NCBI GenBank assembly: GCA_023412665.1
Contig: JAEZCA010000034.1
Coordinates: forward strand, 1 to 64,000
From: Bacillota bacterium
Lineage (GTDB): Bacteria; Bacillota; Clostridia; Acetivibrionales; DTU013
Length of the DNA stretch: 64,000 bases
Reading direction: 5' to 3'
The stretch's first letter is position 1. Each line of letters starts with the position of its first letter. Positions 52,791 to 60,603 of this stretch are shown one piece after another. The notes below the pieces were generated by a model. That model was not told the DNA's origin and searched no databases. It worked only from the letters and a program-made list of their open reading frames with translations. The translations under genes were made by a program, and so were the position numbers.

Positions 52791-54944
52791 ATGGCTGATA
52801 TTGCAGCTCAGCTCATAAAGGAGTTTAACCTTAAGCCTTTTCAGGTTCAAAATACAATGAAGCTTGTCGATGAAGGCTGTACAATACCGTTTATTGCAAG
52901 ATACAGAAAAGAACAGACAGGAGAATTAAACGACCAGATACTCAGAGAACTCCATGAAAGACTGGTTTATCTGAGGAATCTTGAAAGCAGAAGAGAAGAT
53001 GTAAGAAGGCTGATCGATGAGCAGGGAAAACTGACTCAGGAGATTTCCTCCGCCCTTGATAAAAGCAAAAGCATGCAGGAGATCGAAGATATTTACAGGC
53101 CCTTCAAGCCAAAGAGAAGGACTCGTGCCTCCATTGCCAGGGAAAAAGGGCTGGAAGAGCTGGCCGTGATACTTTTCAGCCAGAATATCAAGTCAGGTGA
53201 CATAATAAGCATAGCCGGGAAATTTATCGACGCGGACAAGGGTGTCAACAATATTGATGAAGCGCTGGCTGGCGCCATGGACATTATTGCGGAGGATATT
53301 TCTGACAATGCCATAAACAGAAAGGCCGTCAGGGATATGTTCTATAAACATGGAATGCTTGCTTCAAAGGCGTTGAAGGAAGAGGATTCGGTTTACAGAA
53401 TGTATTACGATTTCCGGGAACCTGTGGCTAAGGTCGCAAATCATAGAATCCTTGCGATTAACAGAGGCGAGAAGGAAGAATTTCTACAGGTACATATAGA
53501 GGTGCCGGAGGAGCTGGTGCTTGCGTCACTAAAAGCCATTAATGTAAAGAGGGACAGTTCTATAACATCAGAATATGTTGAACGGGCTGTTGAAGATTCA
53601 TATAAACGGCTGATTGCACCTTCAATAGAAAATGAAATCCGGAATGAGCTTACGGATTCAGCGGGAGAACAGGCTATGAAGGTGTTTGCGGAAAATTTGC
53701 GGAATCTGCTTCTACAGCCGCCGGTAAAGGGAAGGGTAGTACTGGGCCTGGACCCCGCATACAGAACAGGTTGTAAGATAGCAGTAGTCGATGACACCGG
53801 AAAGGTACTGGCAACTACTGTGATTTATCCGACACCCCCGCAAAACAAAATTGAGGAAGCTGAGAAAACCATACTTCATTTGCTGGAGAAATACCATGTT
53901 GATATTATTTCCATAGGTAATGGAACAGCTTCAAAGGAGTCTGAGATATTTGTCGCAAATACGTTAAAAAAAATAGACAGAAAGGTCTATTATATGGTGG
54001 TAAGTGAAGCCGGGGCATCGGTATACTCGGCCTCGAAGCTTGGTGCAGAAGAATTTCCTGAGTTCGACGTTTCATTGAGAAGTGCTGTATCAATTGCAAG
54101 AAGGCTCCAGGATCCGCTTGCTGAACTGGTAAAAATCGATCCGAAAGCGATTGGTGTGGGTCAATATCAGCATGATATGAACCAAAAGAGGCTCAGCGAG
54201 ACCCTGGGCGGTGTAGTTGAGGACTGTGTCAACAGTGTAGGTGTCGACCTGAATACTGCATCACCATCTTTGCTTTCATATGTATCGGGAGTAAATGCCG
54301 CTGTTGCGAAAAATATTGTTGAATACAGAGAGTCGTTAGGTCGCTTTAAAAGCAGAAAAGAGCTGAAAAAGGTAAAAAAGCTTGGTGACAAGGCCTTTGA
54401 GCAGTGTGCAGGATTCTTGAGGATACATGGCGGTGTAAGTATATTGGACAACACTTCTGTTCATCCGGAATCATATGGTGCAGCTGAGAAATTGCTGGAA
54501 ATTATGGGTTACTCACTCGATGATGTAAAAGGAAAGAAGCTGGGTAATTTGGTAAAGGAAGTCGAAGAGAAGGGAATAGCTTCGATTGCTGAGGCCATCG
54601 GTGTTGGTGTGCCGACATTACGCGACATTATCAGTGAATTGCTGAAGCCGGGCAGAGATCCCAGAGATGAGCTTCCTAAGCCGGTTTTACTGACAGATGT
54701 CCTGGATATTGCAGATATTAAACCAGGAATGGTACTTACGGGTACTGTGAGAAATGTAGCTGATTTTGGTGCATTTGTCGATATTGGCGTGCATCAGGAC
54801 GGTTTGGTTCATATATCGGAACTAGCTGACAAATTTGTGAAAAGCCCCATGGATGTTGTTTCTGTTGGTGATATTGTAAAAGTTAGGGTCTTATCTGTCG
54901 ATAGTGGAAGAAAAAGGATAAGCCTAAGTATGAAGGGTATTTGA
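52791..54944 (+). CDS. tex: Tex-family RNA-binding transcription accessory protein
   Basis: A 717-aa protein with the Tex layout: N-terminal helical domain (FIARYRKEQTGELNDQILREL), YqgF/RuvC-like domain with LGLDPAYRTGCKIAVVD near residue 320, helix-hairpin-helix region (VNSVGVDLNTASPSLLSYVSG, SLGRFKSRKELKKVKKLGDKAFEQCAGFLRI), and a C-terminal S1 RNA-binding domain (GMVLTGTVRNVADFGAFVDIGVHQDGLVHIS). A family-1-like 12-mer AGGGACAGTTCT lies in frame at 53550-53561, encoding RDSS. GGGGTGGAAGA precedes ATG 52791. Role: RNA binding in transcription/translation, not well defined. Confidence 0.94.
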   Translation: MADIAAQLIKEFNLKPFQVQNTMKLVDEGCTIPFIARYRKEQTGELNDQILRELHERLVYLRNLESRREDVRRLIDEQGKLTQEISSALDKSKSMQEIEDIYRPFKPKRRTRASIAREKGLEELAVILFSQNIKSGDIISIAGKFIDADKGVNNIDEALAGAMDIIAEDISDNAINRKAVRDMFYKHGMLASKALKEEDSVYRMYYDFREPVAKVANHRILAINRGEKEEFLQVHIEVPEELVLASLKAINVKRDSSITSEYVERAVEDSYKRLIAPSIENEIRNELTDSAGEQAMKVFAENLRNLLLQPPVKGRVVLGLDPAYRTGCKIAVVDDTGKVLATTVIYPTPPQNKIEEAEKTILHLLEKYHVDIISIGNGTASKESEIFVANTLKKIDRKVYYMVVSEAGASVYSASKLGAEEFPEFDVSLRSAVSIARRLQDPLAELVKIDPKAIGVGQYQHDMNQKRLSETLGGVVEDCVNSVGVDLNTASPSLLSYVSGVNAAVAKNIVEYRESLGRFKSRKELKKVKKLGDKAFEQCAGFLRIHGGVSILDNTSVHPESYGAAEKLLEIMGYSLDDVKGKKLGNLVKEVEEKGIASIAEAIGVGVPTLRDIISELLKPGRDPRDELPKPVLLTDVLDIADIKPGMVLTGTVRNVADFGAFVDIGVHQDGLVHISELADKFVKSPMDVVSVGDIVKVRVLSVDSGRKRISLSMKGI

Positions 54945-55094
54945 TGCGAGGCGGGTACTGCTTTGCATTTCAGATGTTTCTTTCAATTATTCGAAAGGAA
55001 ACGATGCGAGTATATCTCCCGCCTCGTTGAAACACTGTTAGGGTTAGAAATTTTTCTACAAACGAAAAATTTTCCTTAATTGAAGTGTTATAAT
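54944..55094 (+). repeat. Family-2 element, 5'-shortened copy
   Basis: Begins at the tex stop codon with TGCGAGGCGGGTACTGC, keeps TTTCAATTATTCGAAA, GAGTATATCTCCCGCCTCGTTGAAACACTG and the AT-rich hairpin, and ends AAGTGTTATAAT (55083-55094). Confidence 0.82.
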
Positions 55095-55198
55095 GATAAT
55101 CATATAGCTGGATCAAAGAGCATGCATCGAATTGCTATGCTGAGAGAATAGATTATTTGTTGAATTTATACGTATTTTGAAAGAAGGAATTGAGCGGA

Positions 55199-56026
55199 AT
55201 GATTAAGACTACTGTGGATGCTGTTATAAAACAACCATTCATAATAATAACAATTGGAATTATTATGTTAGTGCTAGCGATCCTTAATATTTTTATACCA
55301 ATTATGGCCATGGTTATTGGTATAGTAAATATGACCGGAGGAAGTTTAATTGACAGCGTTCTGGCAGTTATACAGATGCTTATTGAGCCTGAGAATATAC
55401 CGATGATACTGATTGTCTCAGCGGTTTTGATTTTAATTATTTCTGTTGCTGTTGGGCTGTTGCTTCCGGGATATTTGCTCACTGTAAATGATGGCTTATC
55501 GAAAGGTCTGAAAACAAGACATTTATTTTTTAGTGGCATTAGAAAGTATTTCTTAAAATTCTTTCTAATATCGGTAAGATCTACATTTTTTACTGTAATT
55601 CTTGGTGTATTCATACTGGTGGCATCTGTACCGGCTATTGTCATTACCAGGGTTGCACTCTTGTCGAAACCCAATCTGATGCTTGCGGCGGTCTTTATTG
55701 ATGTATTGACAGTTTGTGTGCACTTTCTCGGACTTTCATTCTACACTATATATTCATACATGTGGTATATTGCCTCACTGACAGCCTCAGAGAGGCCTTT
55801 TAAAGCAGGTAAGGCGGCTGCGGACCGCTGCTTCTGGAAAATTGCAATGGGTCTCCTTGCTTTCGATTTTGTCTTTGCAGCCGGTTTTTTCATTGTTTAT
55901 ATGATCGATAACCAGGCTTTACGATATATTGCAGGATGGACATTTACCACATGCTACTTTACTACACTGGCCGTTTATCTAGTGCAGAGCTTCAGGGACA
56001 GTTCTCGAATTCCAATAGTGATCTAG
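55199..56026 (+). CDS. Multi-spanning membrane protein of unknown function
   Basis: A 275-aa protein with about six membrane helices (near residues 13-45, 68-95, 120-150, 160-190, 210-235, 240-262). The pattern recalls the predicted-membrane-protein families of Firmicutes with GxxxxLL and FKAGKAAADRCFWK-type amphipathic loops, but I cannot name it. The last 11 residues (FRDSSRIPIVI) are encoded by a family-1 repeat (55995-56005) and what follows, so the natural C-terminus may have been replaced. ATG 55199 has GAAGGAA upstream. Confidence 0.75.
   Translation: MIKTTVDAVIKQPFIIITIGIIMLVLAILNIFIPIMAMVIGIVNMTGGSLIDSVLAVIQMLIEPENIPMILIVSAVLILIISVAVGLLLPGYLLTVNDGLSKGLKTRHLFFSGIRKYFLKFFLISVRSTFFTVILGVFILVASVPAIVITRVALLSKPNLMLAAVFIDVLTVCVHFLGLSFYTIYSYMWYIASLTASERPFKAGKAAADRCFWKIAMGLLAFDFVFAAGFFIVYMIDNQALRYIAGWTFTTCYFTTLAVYLVQSFRDSSRIPIVI
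55995..56005 (+). repeat. Family-1 repeat at the 3' end of a CDS
   Basis: GGGACAGTTCT, in frame as (R)DSS, 21 bp before the stop codon. Confidence 0.85.
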
Positions 56027-56086
56027 TGACGAGTATTATACGTCAGCGTCCGGAAAGAAATGTCCCCACTATTGCTGCAGCATTTA

Positions 56087-56776
56087 TTACACTGCAAAAT
56101 TGTGTTTGCCGATTTTGAGAACAATTTGTCTGGTCCATATCCACGAACTGGTGGCAGTTGCCGGATTATAATAGTAGATGCACCCATAAGTCGGGTCCCA
56201 GCCGTTGAGAGCGTCGCGGGCTGCATTATAAGCGTTGTTGTCCGGCTCAAGATTGATTTGCCCGTCATATACGGCATCAAAAGCACCCGGCTGATATATT
56301 ACACCGGCAATAGTGTTTGGGAACCTGGAATCTCTGACACGGTTGAGTACTACAGCTCCTATTGCGACCTGTCCCACATACGGTTCACCCCGAGCTTCTC
56401 CGTGTATTATCCTTGCCAATAGATTCAAGTCTCTTGAGTCGTTGGCACTGATGCCGCCAGCCTGTTGACCGGTTGGAAGCCCAAGTGCGGCAAGTGTCTG
56501 GGGCCCGGCTATTCCATCCACTGTTAAACCGTGTTTCGCCTGAAATCTTTTGACGGCACTGTATGTCAGGTAACCGTACATACCGTCTACAGCTCCGTCA
56601 TAATATCCCCAGTTGTATAGGCGGCTTTGAATATTTCTGACTTCCTCTCCTGTTGAACCGTAGCTTGAAAGTGCAGCAATGCTTTTATTTAGTGTGTCCA
56701 ATATCTGTATATTGTTTAATAATACAAAAATAACTAAAACAGTTACAAGAATAAGAAATGCTATCTTTTTTGGCAT
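56087..56776 (-). CDS. sleB: Spore cortex-lytic enzyme SleB-like hydrolase
   Basis: A 229-aa protein. An N-terminal membrane segment (IAFLILVTVLVIFVLLNN), a peptidoglycan-binding domain (VRNIQSRLYNWGYYDGAVDGMYGYLTYSAVKRFQAKHGLTVDGIAGPQTLAALG) and a C-terminal hydrolase_2 domain (LARIIHGEARGEPYVGQVAIGAVVLNRV) with the catalytic glutamate in HGEARG. SleB-type enzymes cut cortex muramic-delta-lactam strands in germination, matching the cwlD product. Lies at the downstream end of a row of small minus-strand genes. Confidence 0.9.
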   Translation of the reverse strand: MPKKIAFLILVTVLVIFVLLNNIQILDTLNKSIAALSSYGSTGEEVRNIQSRLYNWGYYDGAVDGMYGYLTYSAVKRFQAKHGLTVDGIAGPQTLAALGLPTGQQAGGISANDSRDLNLLARIIHGEARGEPYVGQVAIGAVVLNRVRDSRFPNTIAGVIYQPGAFDAVYDGQINLEPDNNAYNAARDALNGWDPTYGCIYYYNPATATSSWIWTRQIVLKIGKHNFAV

Positions 56777-56839
56777 TGTTATTCCTCTTTTCTTTTGATT
56801 ACATGGCTAGATTATTTTTTGTATTATTTTTAAATTTAT

Positions 56840-57172
56840 TCAGAAAAGAAGTATGTAGATGAGTATGATTAGAAGAAGGTCATCTTCGAATGATTCATCC
56901 AGCATTAATACGATTAACCCGAGAAGTATTAATTCCTCGATTTTGATATGGTTTTGGATATACCTTATGATACTAGAAATTGATAAGCCTTTTCGGGTTT
57001 CAAAATCATTGCCTTGTTGAATTTCTTTTTCATTTGGAAGAGGTATGCCGAAGAAGTCCGAGTCATGATGAGAATATGAACCGGCAGAATTCATTGGGTA
57101 TGATGGACTTGGATTGTAGAACCGAGGTATGTATTTCTTTATATTATTTATTGGTCTCTTATACGGCATCAT
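56840..57172 (-). CDS. 110-aa protein with hydrophobic C-terminus, spore cluster
   Basis: The N-terminal 60 residues are polar and rich in Pro, Tyr, Ser and Asn (IPRFYNPSPSYPMNSAG). The C-terminus is hydrophobic: IKIEELILLGLIVLMLDESFEDDLLLIILIYILLF. The acidic-plus-hydrophobic motif DDLLLIILIYILLF recurs in the 64-aa gene at 58435. GAGGTGAC precedes the start. Family not recognised. The gene begins 10 nt after the 140-aa gene ends, suggesting co-transcription. Confidence 0.75.
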   Translation of the reverse strand: MMPYKRPINNIKKYIPRFYNPSPSYPMNSAGSYSHHDSDFFGIPLPNEKEIQQGNDFETRKGLSISSIIRYIQNHIKIEELILLGLIVLMLDESFEDDLLLIILIYILLF

Positions 57173-57182
57173 GTCACCTCGC

Positions 57183-57605
57183 CTATTTTTCCTTCTCGTT
57201 CAGCATTCTACTCAAGCCGGCTATTTGCAACAGTTGTATGCAACTGCCGATTTTTCTCTGGCGCTTATTGTTCATAAATGGTTTTATTGCATTTAGCAGA
57301 TTAATACGCGGGTCATTTGCTGAATTAATATGCCTTAGTGCATTTTTGGCAGTATCCAGCATTTCATTACTGAGCGTCGGAGAATTGCCGGGCATCTCAG
57401 TATCTGATTTGCTCTGGCTTGGCAACCTTTGCGGCAGAGGCGGCAGAGGACTGTCCCCTTCGGGAGAACTGTCCCCCTGAGAAGAACTGTCCCCCTTAAG
57501 TGAGGATGCGATCAGAGCAACAAGCTCCTTCACATTGTCAGGCACGTCGTCTTGCCCCAGCATGTGTGCTATTTGCTGAACCTTTTTGCCAAGATCGTCA
57601 CTCAT
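57183..57605 (-). CDS. 140-aa protein carrying an in-frame family-1 repeat array
   Basis: Helical N-terminus (DLGKKVQQIAHMLGQDDVPDNVKELVALIASSL) and helical C-terminus (NEMLDTAKNALRHINSANDPRINLLNAIKPFMNNKRQRKIGSCIQLLQIAGL) flank a hydrophilic stretch KGDSSSQGDSSPEGDSPLPP. That stretch is encoded by three family-1 repeats (57447-57494) at exactly 18-nt period, six codons each. GGAGGATAT precedes ATG 57605. Family not recognised by name; the C-terminal part recalls small spore-cluster proteins. Confidence 0.8.
   Translation of the reverse strand: MSDDLGKKVQQIAHMLGQDDVPDNVKELVALIASSLKGDSSSQGDSSPEGDSPLPPLPQRLPSQSKSDTEMPGNSPTLSNEMLDTAKNALRHINSANDPRINLLNAIKPFMNNKRQRKIGSCIQLLQIAGLSRMLNEKEK
57447..57494 (-). 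repeat. Three tandem family-1 repeats inside a coding sequence
   Basis: AGGACTGTCCCC (57447-57458), AGAACTGTCCCC (57465-57476), AGAACTGTCCCC (57483-57494) on the plus strand. Period 18 nt, in frame with the host gene, encoding GDSS / GDSS / GDSP. Confidence 0.95.
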
Positions 57606-57648
57606 ATATCCATCCTCCAACCCCAAGCAATAATAATATATTCACTTT

Positions 57649-57969
57649 CTATTTAATAATGTCTTTAATTTTGTTCATTATTTCTGGACCATTTTCGCCA
57701 AGCAGCTTTTGCACTGCATCAAGATCGATGTTGTTCATTTTTTGCTTCAGCTCGGCTTTGTTCAGTTTAAGATCCTTGATTTTTTCATCGTCTATCTCAT
57801 TAAGCTTTTCCAGTATTTCGTTCTTGTCTACCTTGTTCAGCTTTTTTGCGAGTTCATCATGGTCACCGTTCTTCAACATTTCGATGGCTGAGTTTATTTT
57901 TGCTGTAAGCACCTTATCATCCATCTTTCCAAGGAGCTCGGTCAGTTTCTTGTTAAAACCATTTGCCAT
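57649..57969 (-). CDS. 106-aa charged helical protein, spore cluster
   Basis: Almost wholly charged alpha-helix: ELLGKMDDKVLTAKINSAIEML, then ELAKKLNKVDKNEILEKLNEIDDEKIKDLKLNKAELKQKM, then DLDAVQKLLGENGPEIMNKIKDII. Repeating KLNxxD segments suggest a short coiled coil or helical repeats. GGAGG precedes ATG 57969 with 9-nt spacing. I do not recognise a named family. It is 43 nt upstream of the 140-aa gene on the same strand. Confidence 0.75.
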   Translation of the reverse strand: MANGFNKKLTELLGKMDDKVLTAKINSAIEMLKNGDHDELAKKLNKVDKNEILEKLNEIDDEKIKDLKLNKAELKQKMNNIDLDAVQKLLGENGPEIMNKIKDIIK

Positions 57970-58050
57970 AGATTAATACCTCCATAAATAATATCAGCAG
58001 TGGGTTAAATCATGTTAAAAACAAATAATCGGCTGTGTCTAGACGATTCT

Positions 58051-58266
58051 TTATGCCATACCATCTTCTGCCCTGCATGTTCCTAGGAAAAGCAACAGGA
58101 ACGCTCCAATTATCAGAAGCGGCAAAATGCCCATAGTATCGCCGCTGTTTGTTTCATTACCGGAAAGTAGTATAAGAATAAAAATAATTGCGAAAATCAA
58201 GACTTCATCAAGACCCTCGTCAAACATATTTCTCAACTTACCTGGCATATCGCTGAAAATTGCCAT
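58051..58266 (-). CDS. 71-aa small membrane protein, spore cluster
   Basis: N-terminus MAIFSDMPGKLRNMFDEGLDE is followed by two hydrophobic helices (VLIFAIIFILILLSG and MGILPLLIIGAFLLLFLG). GGAGG lies 8 nt before ATG 58266; longer in-frame starts lack support. Short two-helix membrane proteins of this kind are common in spore-forming Clostridia. Family unknown. Confidence 0.7.
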   Translation of the reverse strand: MAIFSDMPGKLRNMFDEGLDEVLIFAIIFILILLSGNETNSGDTMGILPLLIIGAFLLLFLGTCRAEDGMA

Positions 58267-58404
58267 GGAATTGCCTCCGGCTTTTTGAATAACAATATAT
58301 TCTATGAGTGTGGAAGTAAATATGTTACTAATTTTATTTTGCACAATCAATAAACAGTCAGATGCAGCTTTGAGCCGGTATTGTCTATAGTTTGGCTCAA
58401 ATAC

Positions 58405-58430
58405 GGTAAAGGGGCACTTTGTGCCCCTGT
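58405..58430 (-). terminator. Hairpin after the 64-aa gene
   Basis: GGGGCAC (58411-58417) and GTGCCCC (58421-58427) with a 3-nt loop. The following T-run on the minus strand is short. Confidence 0.5.
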
Positions 58431-58434
58431 TTTA

Positions 58435-58629
58435 TCAGCAATAGAAAAGTTTAAGAAATACAAGTATAAAGAACAGCAGGGAATCATCTTTACCGCAGGT
58501 ATTTACACCGCGTTTGCCGCTTTTTATTATGCCGATTGCGCTGTTATCGTAAAATAGCAGCAGAAAAACCAGTATAAAAAATAATAGAGTACAGTCATTG
58601 TGACTGCCGCTGAATTCGCTGTTAGACAT
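58435..58629 (-). CDS. 64-aa protein with twin hydrophobic motifs, spore cluster
   Basis: Two near-identical hydrophobic segments: LLFFILVFLLLFYDN at residues 15-29 and SLLFFILVFLKLFYC at residues 50-64, joined by a basic Gly-rich linker with one cysteine. The duplicated segment, related to the C-terminus of the 110-aa protein, is reminiscent of the YjcZ-type small sporulation proteins but is not clearly the same. GGAGGAGGG precedes ATG 58629. Confidence 0.72.
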   Translation of the reverse strand: MSNSEFSGSHNDCTLLFFILVFLLLFYDNSAIGIIKSGKRGVNTCGKDDSLLFFILVFLKLFYC

Positions 58630-58762
58630 ACAATCCCTCCTCCCTGTCAGTTATTGCAGTGGTCTCATTGACATAATATGCAGCGGTAACAGGTATTGCT
58701 ACTATAAACTGGATTGTTTTTGTTACATGTGAAGCAATGATTGGTAAATATTATTTTGTATA

Positions 58763-58959
58763 ATGGTATAATTAAGCGAAGGATGGGCACCCCGCTCCGC
58801 CTCAAGACATACTTTCAGCCTTCAGGCTGAAAAACCTTGGTTGCGGGTACCGATTTGCCTTTAAGGCGGTTAGTATATCTCCTGCCTCGTTGAAACACTG
58901 CTGAGGCAAGAAAATTTTTCTACAAACGAAAAATTTTCTTTGAAACGAAGTGCTATAAT
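58763..58959 (+). repeat. Family-2 element, well-preserved copy
   Basis: Contains CGAAGGATGGGCACCCCGC, TTTCAGCCTTCAGGCTGAAA, GCGGGTACCGATTTGCC, CTCCTGCCTCGTTGAAACACTGCTGAGG and ends GTGCTATAAT. The 36-bp AT-rich hairpin segment 58909-58944 is identical to 27933-27968. Confidence 0.87.
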
Positions 58960-59289
58960 GAATATATCAGTATGTTGTGAAAAAGATATCAGGATGGATA
59001 TTGGTATGATATGACCATGTGATATTGTTCCATAGCCTTTCATGGACAGTGATATGAAAGAACATCACGTACCGATACCTGGTTTACTTGCATTGATCAT
59101 ATTCCAGCGGCGCTGATGGTCATGTAAACAGAACCATGCAACTGGGAGCCTTTGGGATAACATACTGAGGATAACCTGCAGAAGCAAGCCTTATGTAAGG
59201 GACGTTTATTGGTGGTTAGGTTTATGGACTGATTTCAAATACTGTTTAAAAAAGGGACTCTAATAATAATCAGAAGAGAGGAACTAACT
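58960..59289. other. Unassigned intergenic sequence before the flavoprotein gene
   Basis: No ORF with a ribosome site and no recognised RNA motif. Confidence 0.4.
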
Positions 59290-60162
59290 ATGTACGATGT
59301 TATCATAATTGGGAAAGGACCGGCAGGTCTTTCAGCTGCGCTTTACACAGTAAGGTCAAATTTGCGTACGCTTATTGTTGGAAGGGATGATAGCAGGCTG
59401 TTGAAAGCTGACAAGGTCGATAATTATTTTGGTTTTGCTGATACAATATCAGGCAAACAGCTTTTAAATGACGGGGAAATACAGGCGAAAAGGCTTGGCG
59501 CTGAGGTCGTTCAGGATGAGGTGATTTCTATTGAGAAGAACGATTTCTTTGAGGTGTCCACTGCTGCAGACTCATTCATGTGTAAAGCTGTTTTATTGGC
59601 GACAGGTCAGCCTCATAAGGTTATCAGGATCGAGAACCTGGTGAAATTTGAAGGTAAGGGTGTCAGCTATTGCTCGACCTGCGACGGCTTCTTTTATAAT
59701 AATTTGAAAGTCGGTGTGCTTGGAAACAGAGATTTTGCAGTCCATGAAGCAATGGAACTGATGACATATACAAAGGACATAACTATTTACACAAATGGAA
59801 AGCAATTGGAGGTAAGCAGCAAACGTGCTGATGACGCCGCAGGTTTTAAAGTTGAGACAAGGAAGATCTCAAAACTGGACGGAACGGACTTTTTACAGCA
59901 AATCCATTTTACCGATGGGACCAGTGATAGTATAGATGGACTATTTGTAGCTGCCGAGAGCGCATCCAGTATAGACTTTGCAAGGAAGCTTGGCATATTG
60001 GCCGACGGGAATATAGTTGTTACAGATGGCGACCAGCAGACTAACCTTGAAGGGGTGTTTGCAGCCGGAGACTGTGCGAGCAGCCTGAAGCAGATATCTG
60101 TCGCCGTAGGACAGGGAGCGCTGGCAGGCAAGGCAATTTCCGATTATGTAAAAAGCCTTTAG
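59290..60162 (+). CDS. Thioredoxin-reductase-like flavoprotein lacking NADPH motifs
   Basis: A 290-aa two-domain flavoprotein. FAD-binding GKGPAGLSAA is at residues 8-17, and the second FAD motif VFAAGDCAS is near residue 260. The redox pair C128-S-T-C131 is followed by DG, as in thioredoxin reductase (CATCDG). The expected NADPH fold motif (GGGxSA) is replaced by VLGNRDFAVHEA near residues 143-153, and the HRRxxxR motif that binds the 2'-phosphate is absent (IYTNGKQLEV instead). This pattern fits ferredoxin-dependent flavin thioredoxin reductases described in Clostridium. No thioredoxin gene is adjacent. Electron donor is inference. Confidence 0.82.
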   Translation: MYDVIIIGKGPAGLSAALYTVRSNLRTLIVGRDDSRLLKADKVDNYFGFADTISGKQLLNDGEIQAKRLGAEVVQDEVISIEKNDFFEVSTAADSFMCKAVLLATGQPHKVIRIENLVKFEGKGVSYCSTCDGFFYNNLKVGVLGNRDFAVHEAMELMTYTKDITIYTNGKQLEVSSKRADDAAGFKVETRKISKLDGTDFLQQIHFTDGTSDSIDGLFVAAESASSIDFARKLGILADGNIVVTDGDQQTNLEGVFAAGDCASSLKQISVAVGQGALAGKAISDYVKSL

Positions 60163-60163
60163 A

Positions 60164-60200
60164 GGGACAGTTCTCTCGAGGGTCTCCAGGGGACAGTTCT
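60164..60200 (+). repeat. Two family-1 repeats after the flavoprotein gene
   Basis: GGGACAGTTCT (60164-60174), directly after the stop codon, and GGGGACAGTTCT (60189-60200). Confidence 0.9.
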
Positions 60201-60512
60201 TGCCTCTAACTCATTTTTTACCCTTACTTCAAGAAGTACTTTATGCGGGATAAGATGATACTTCATGTCTTGTGTAATGTTATTCATACGGGAAGCAGAT
60301 CTCCTTTGTATTTTTTGTAGTAACTTAAAAATACACGATTGGCCGGCCTCCCGTACTTTTTTCTGGTGTAACACATCTATTGTAAAGCTACAAATAAATG
60401 CGAGCTTAATTAATCATGTAATTGATTTTAAAATGTACTTGTGCTAAGATGATTTTAATGTAGTTTGTGTAGACTTTGCGATTTTTGCGAATCTCTGGTT
60501 TGAAAATATAAT
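60201..60512. other. Unassigned intergenic sequence before ykuK
   Basis: No supported gene or RNA. A minus-strand frame here (60159-60374) has no ribosome site and ends in repeat sequence. Confidence 0.4.
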
Positions 60513-60545
60513 CCTGTGAATATAACTCTCACAGGTTTTTTTATA
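60513..60545 (+). terminator. Intrinsic terminator upstream of ykuK
   Basis: CCTGTGA (60513-60519) and TCACAGG (60529-60535), then seven T. It lies 60 bp before ykuK and far from the previous gene, so an attenuator is possible. Confidence 0.65.
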
Positions 60546-60603
60546 TAGATACATATGTGTGAAAACGAGATAAAGAGTATTTTCAAGACAGGGGGACGCT
60601 TCT

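Noticed and set aside
60159..60374. 71-codon minus-strand ORF after the flavoprotein gene
   Set aside because: No ribosome site, unlike anything I recognise, and its last codons are repeat DNA.
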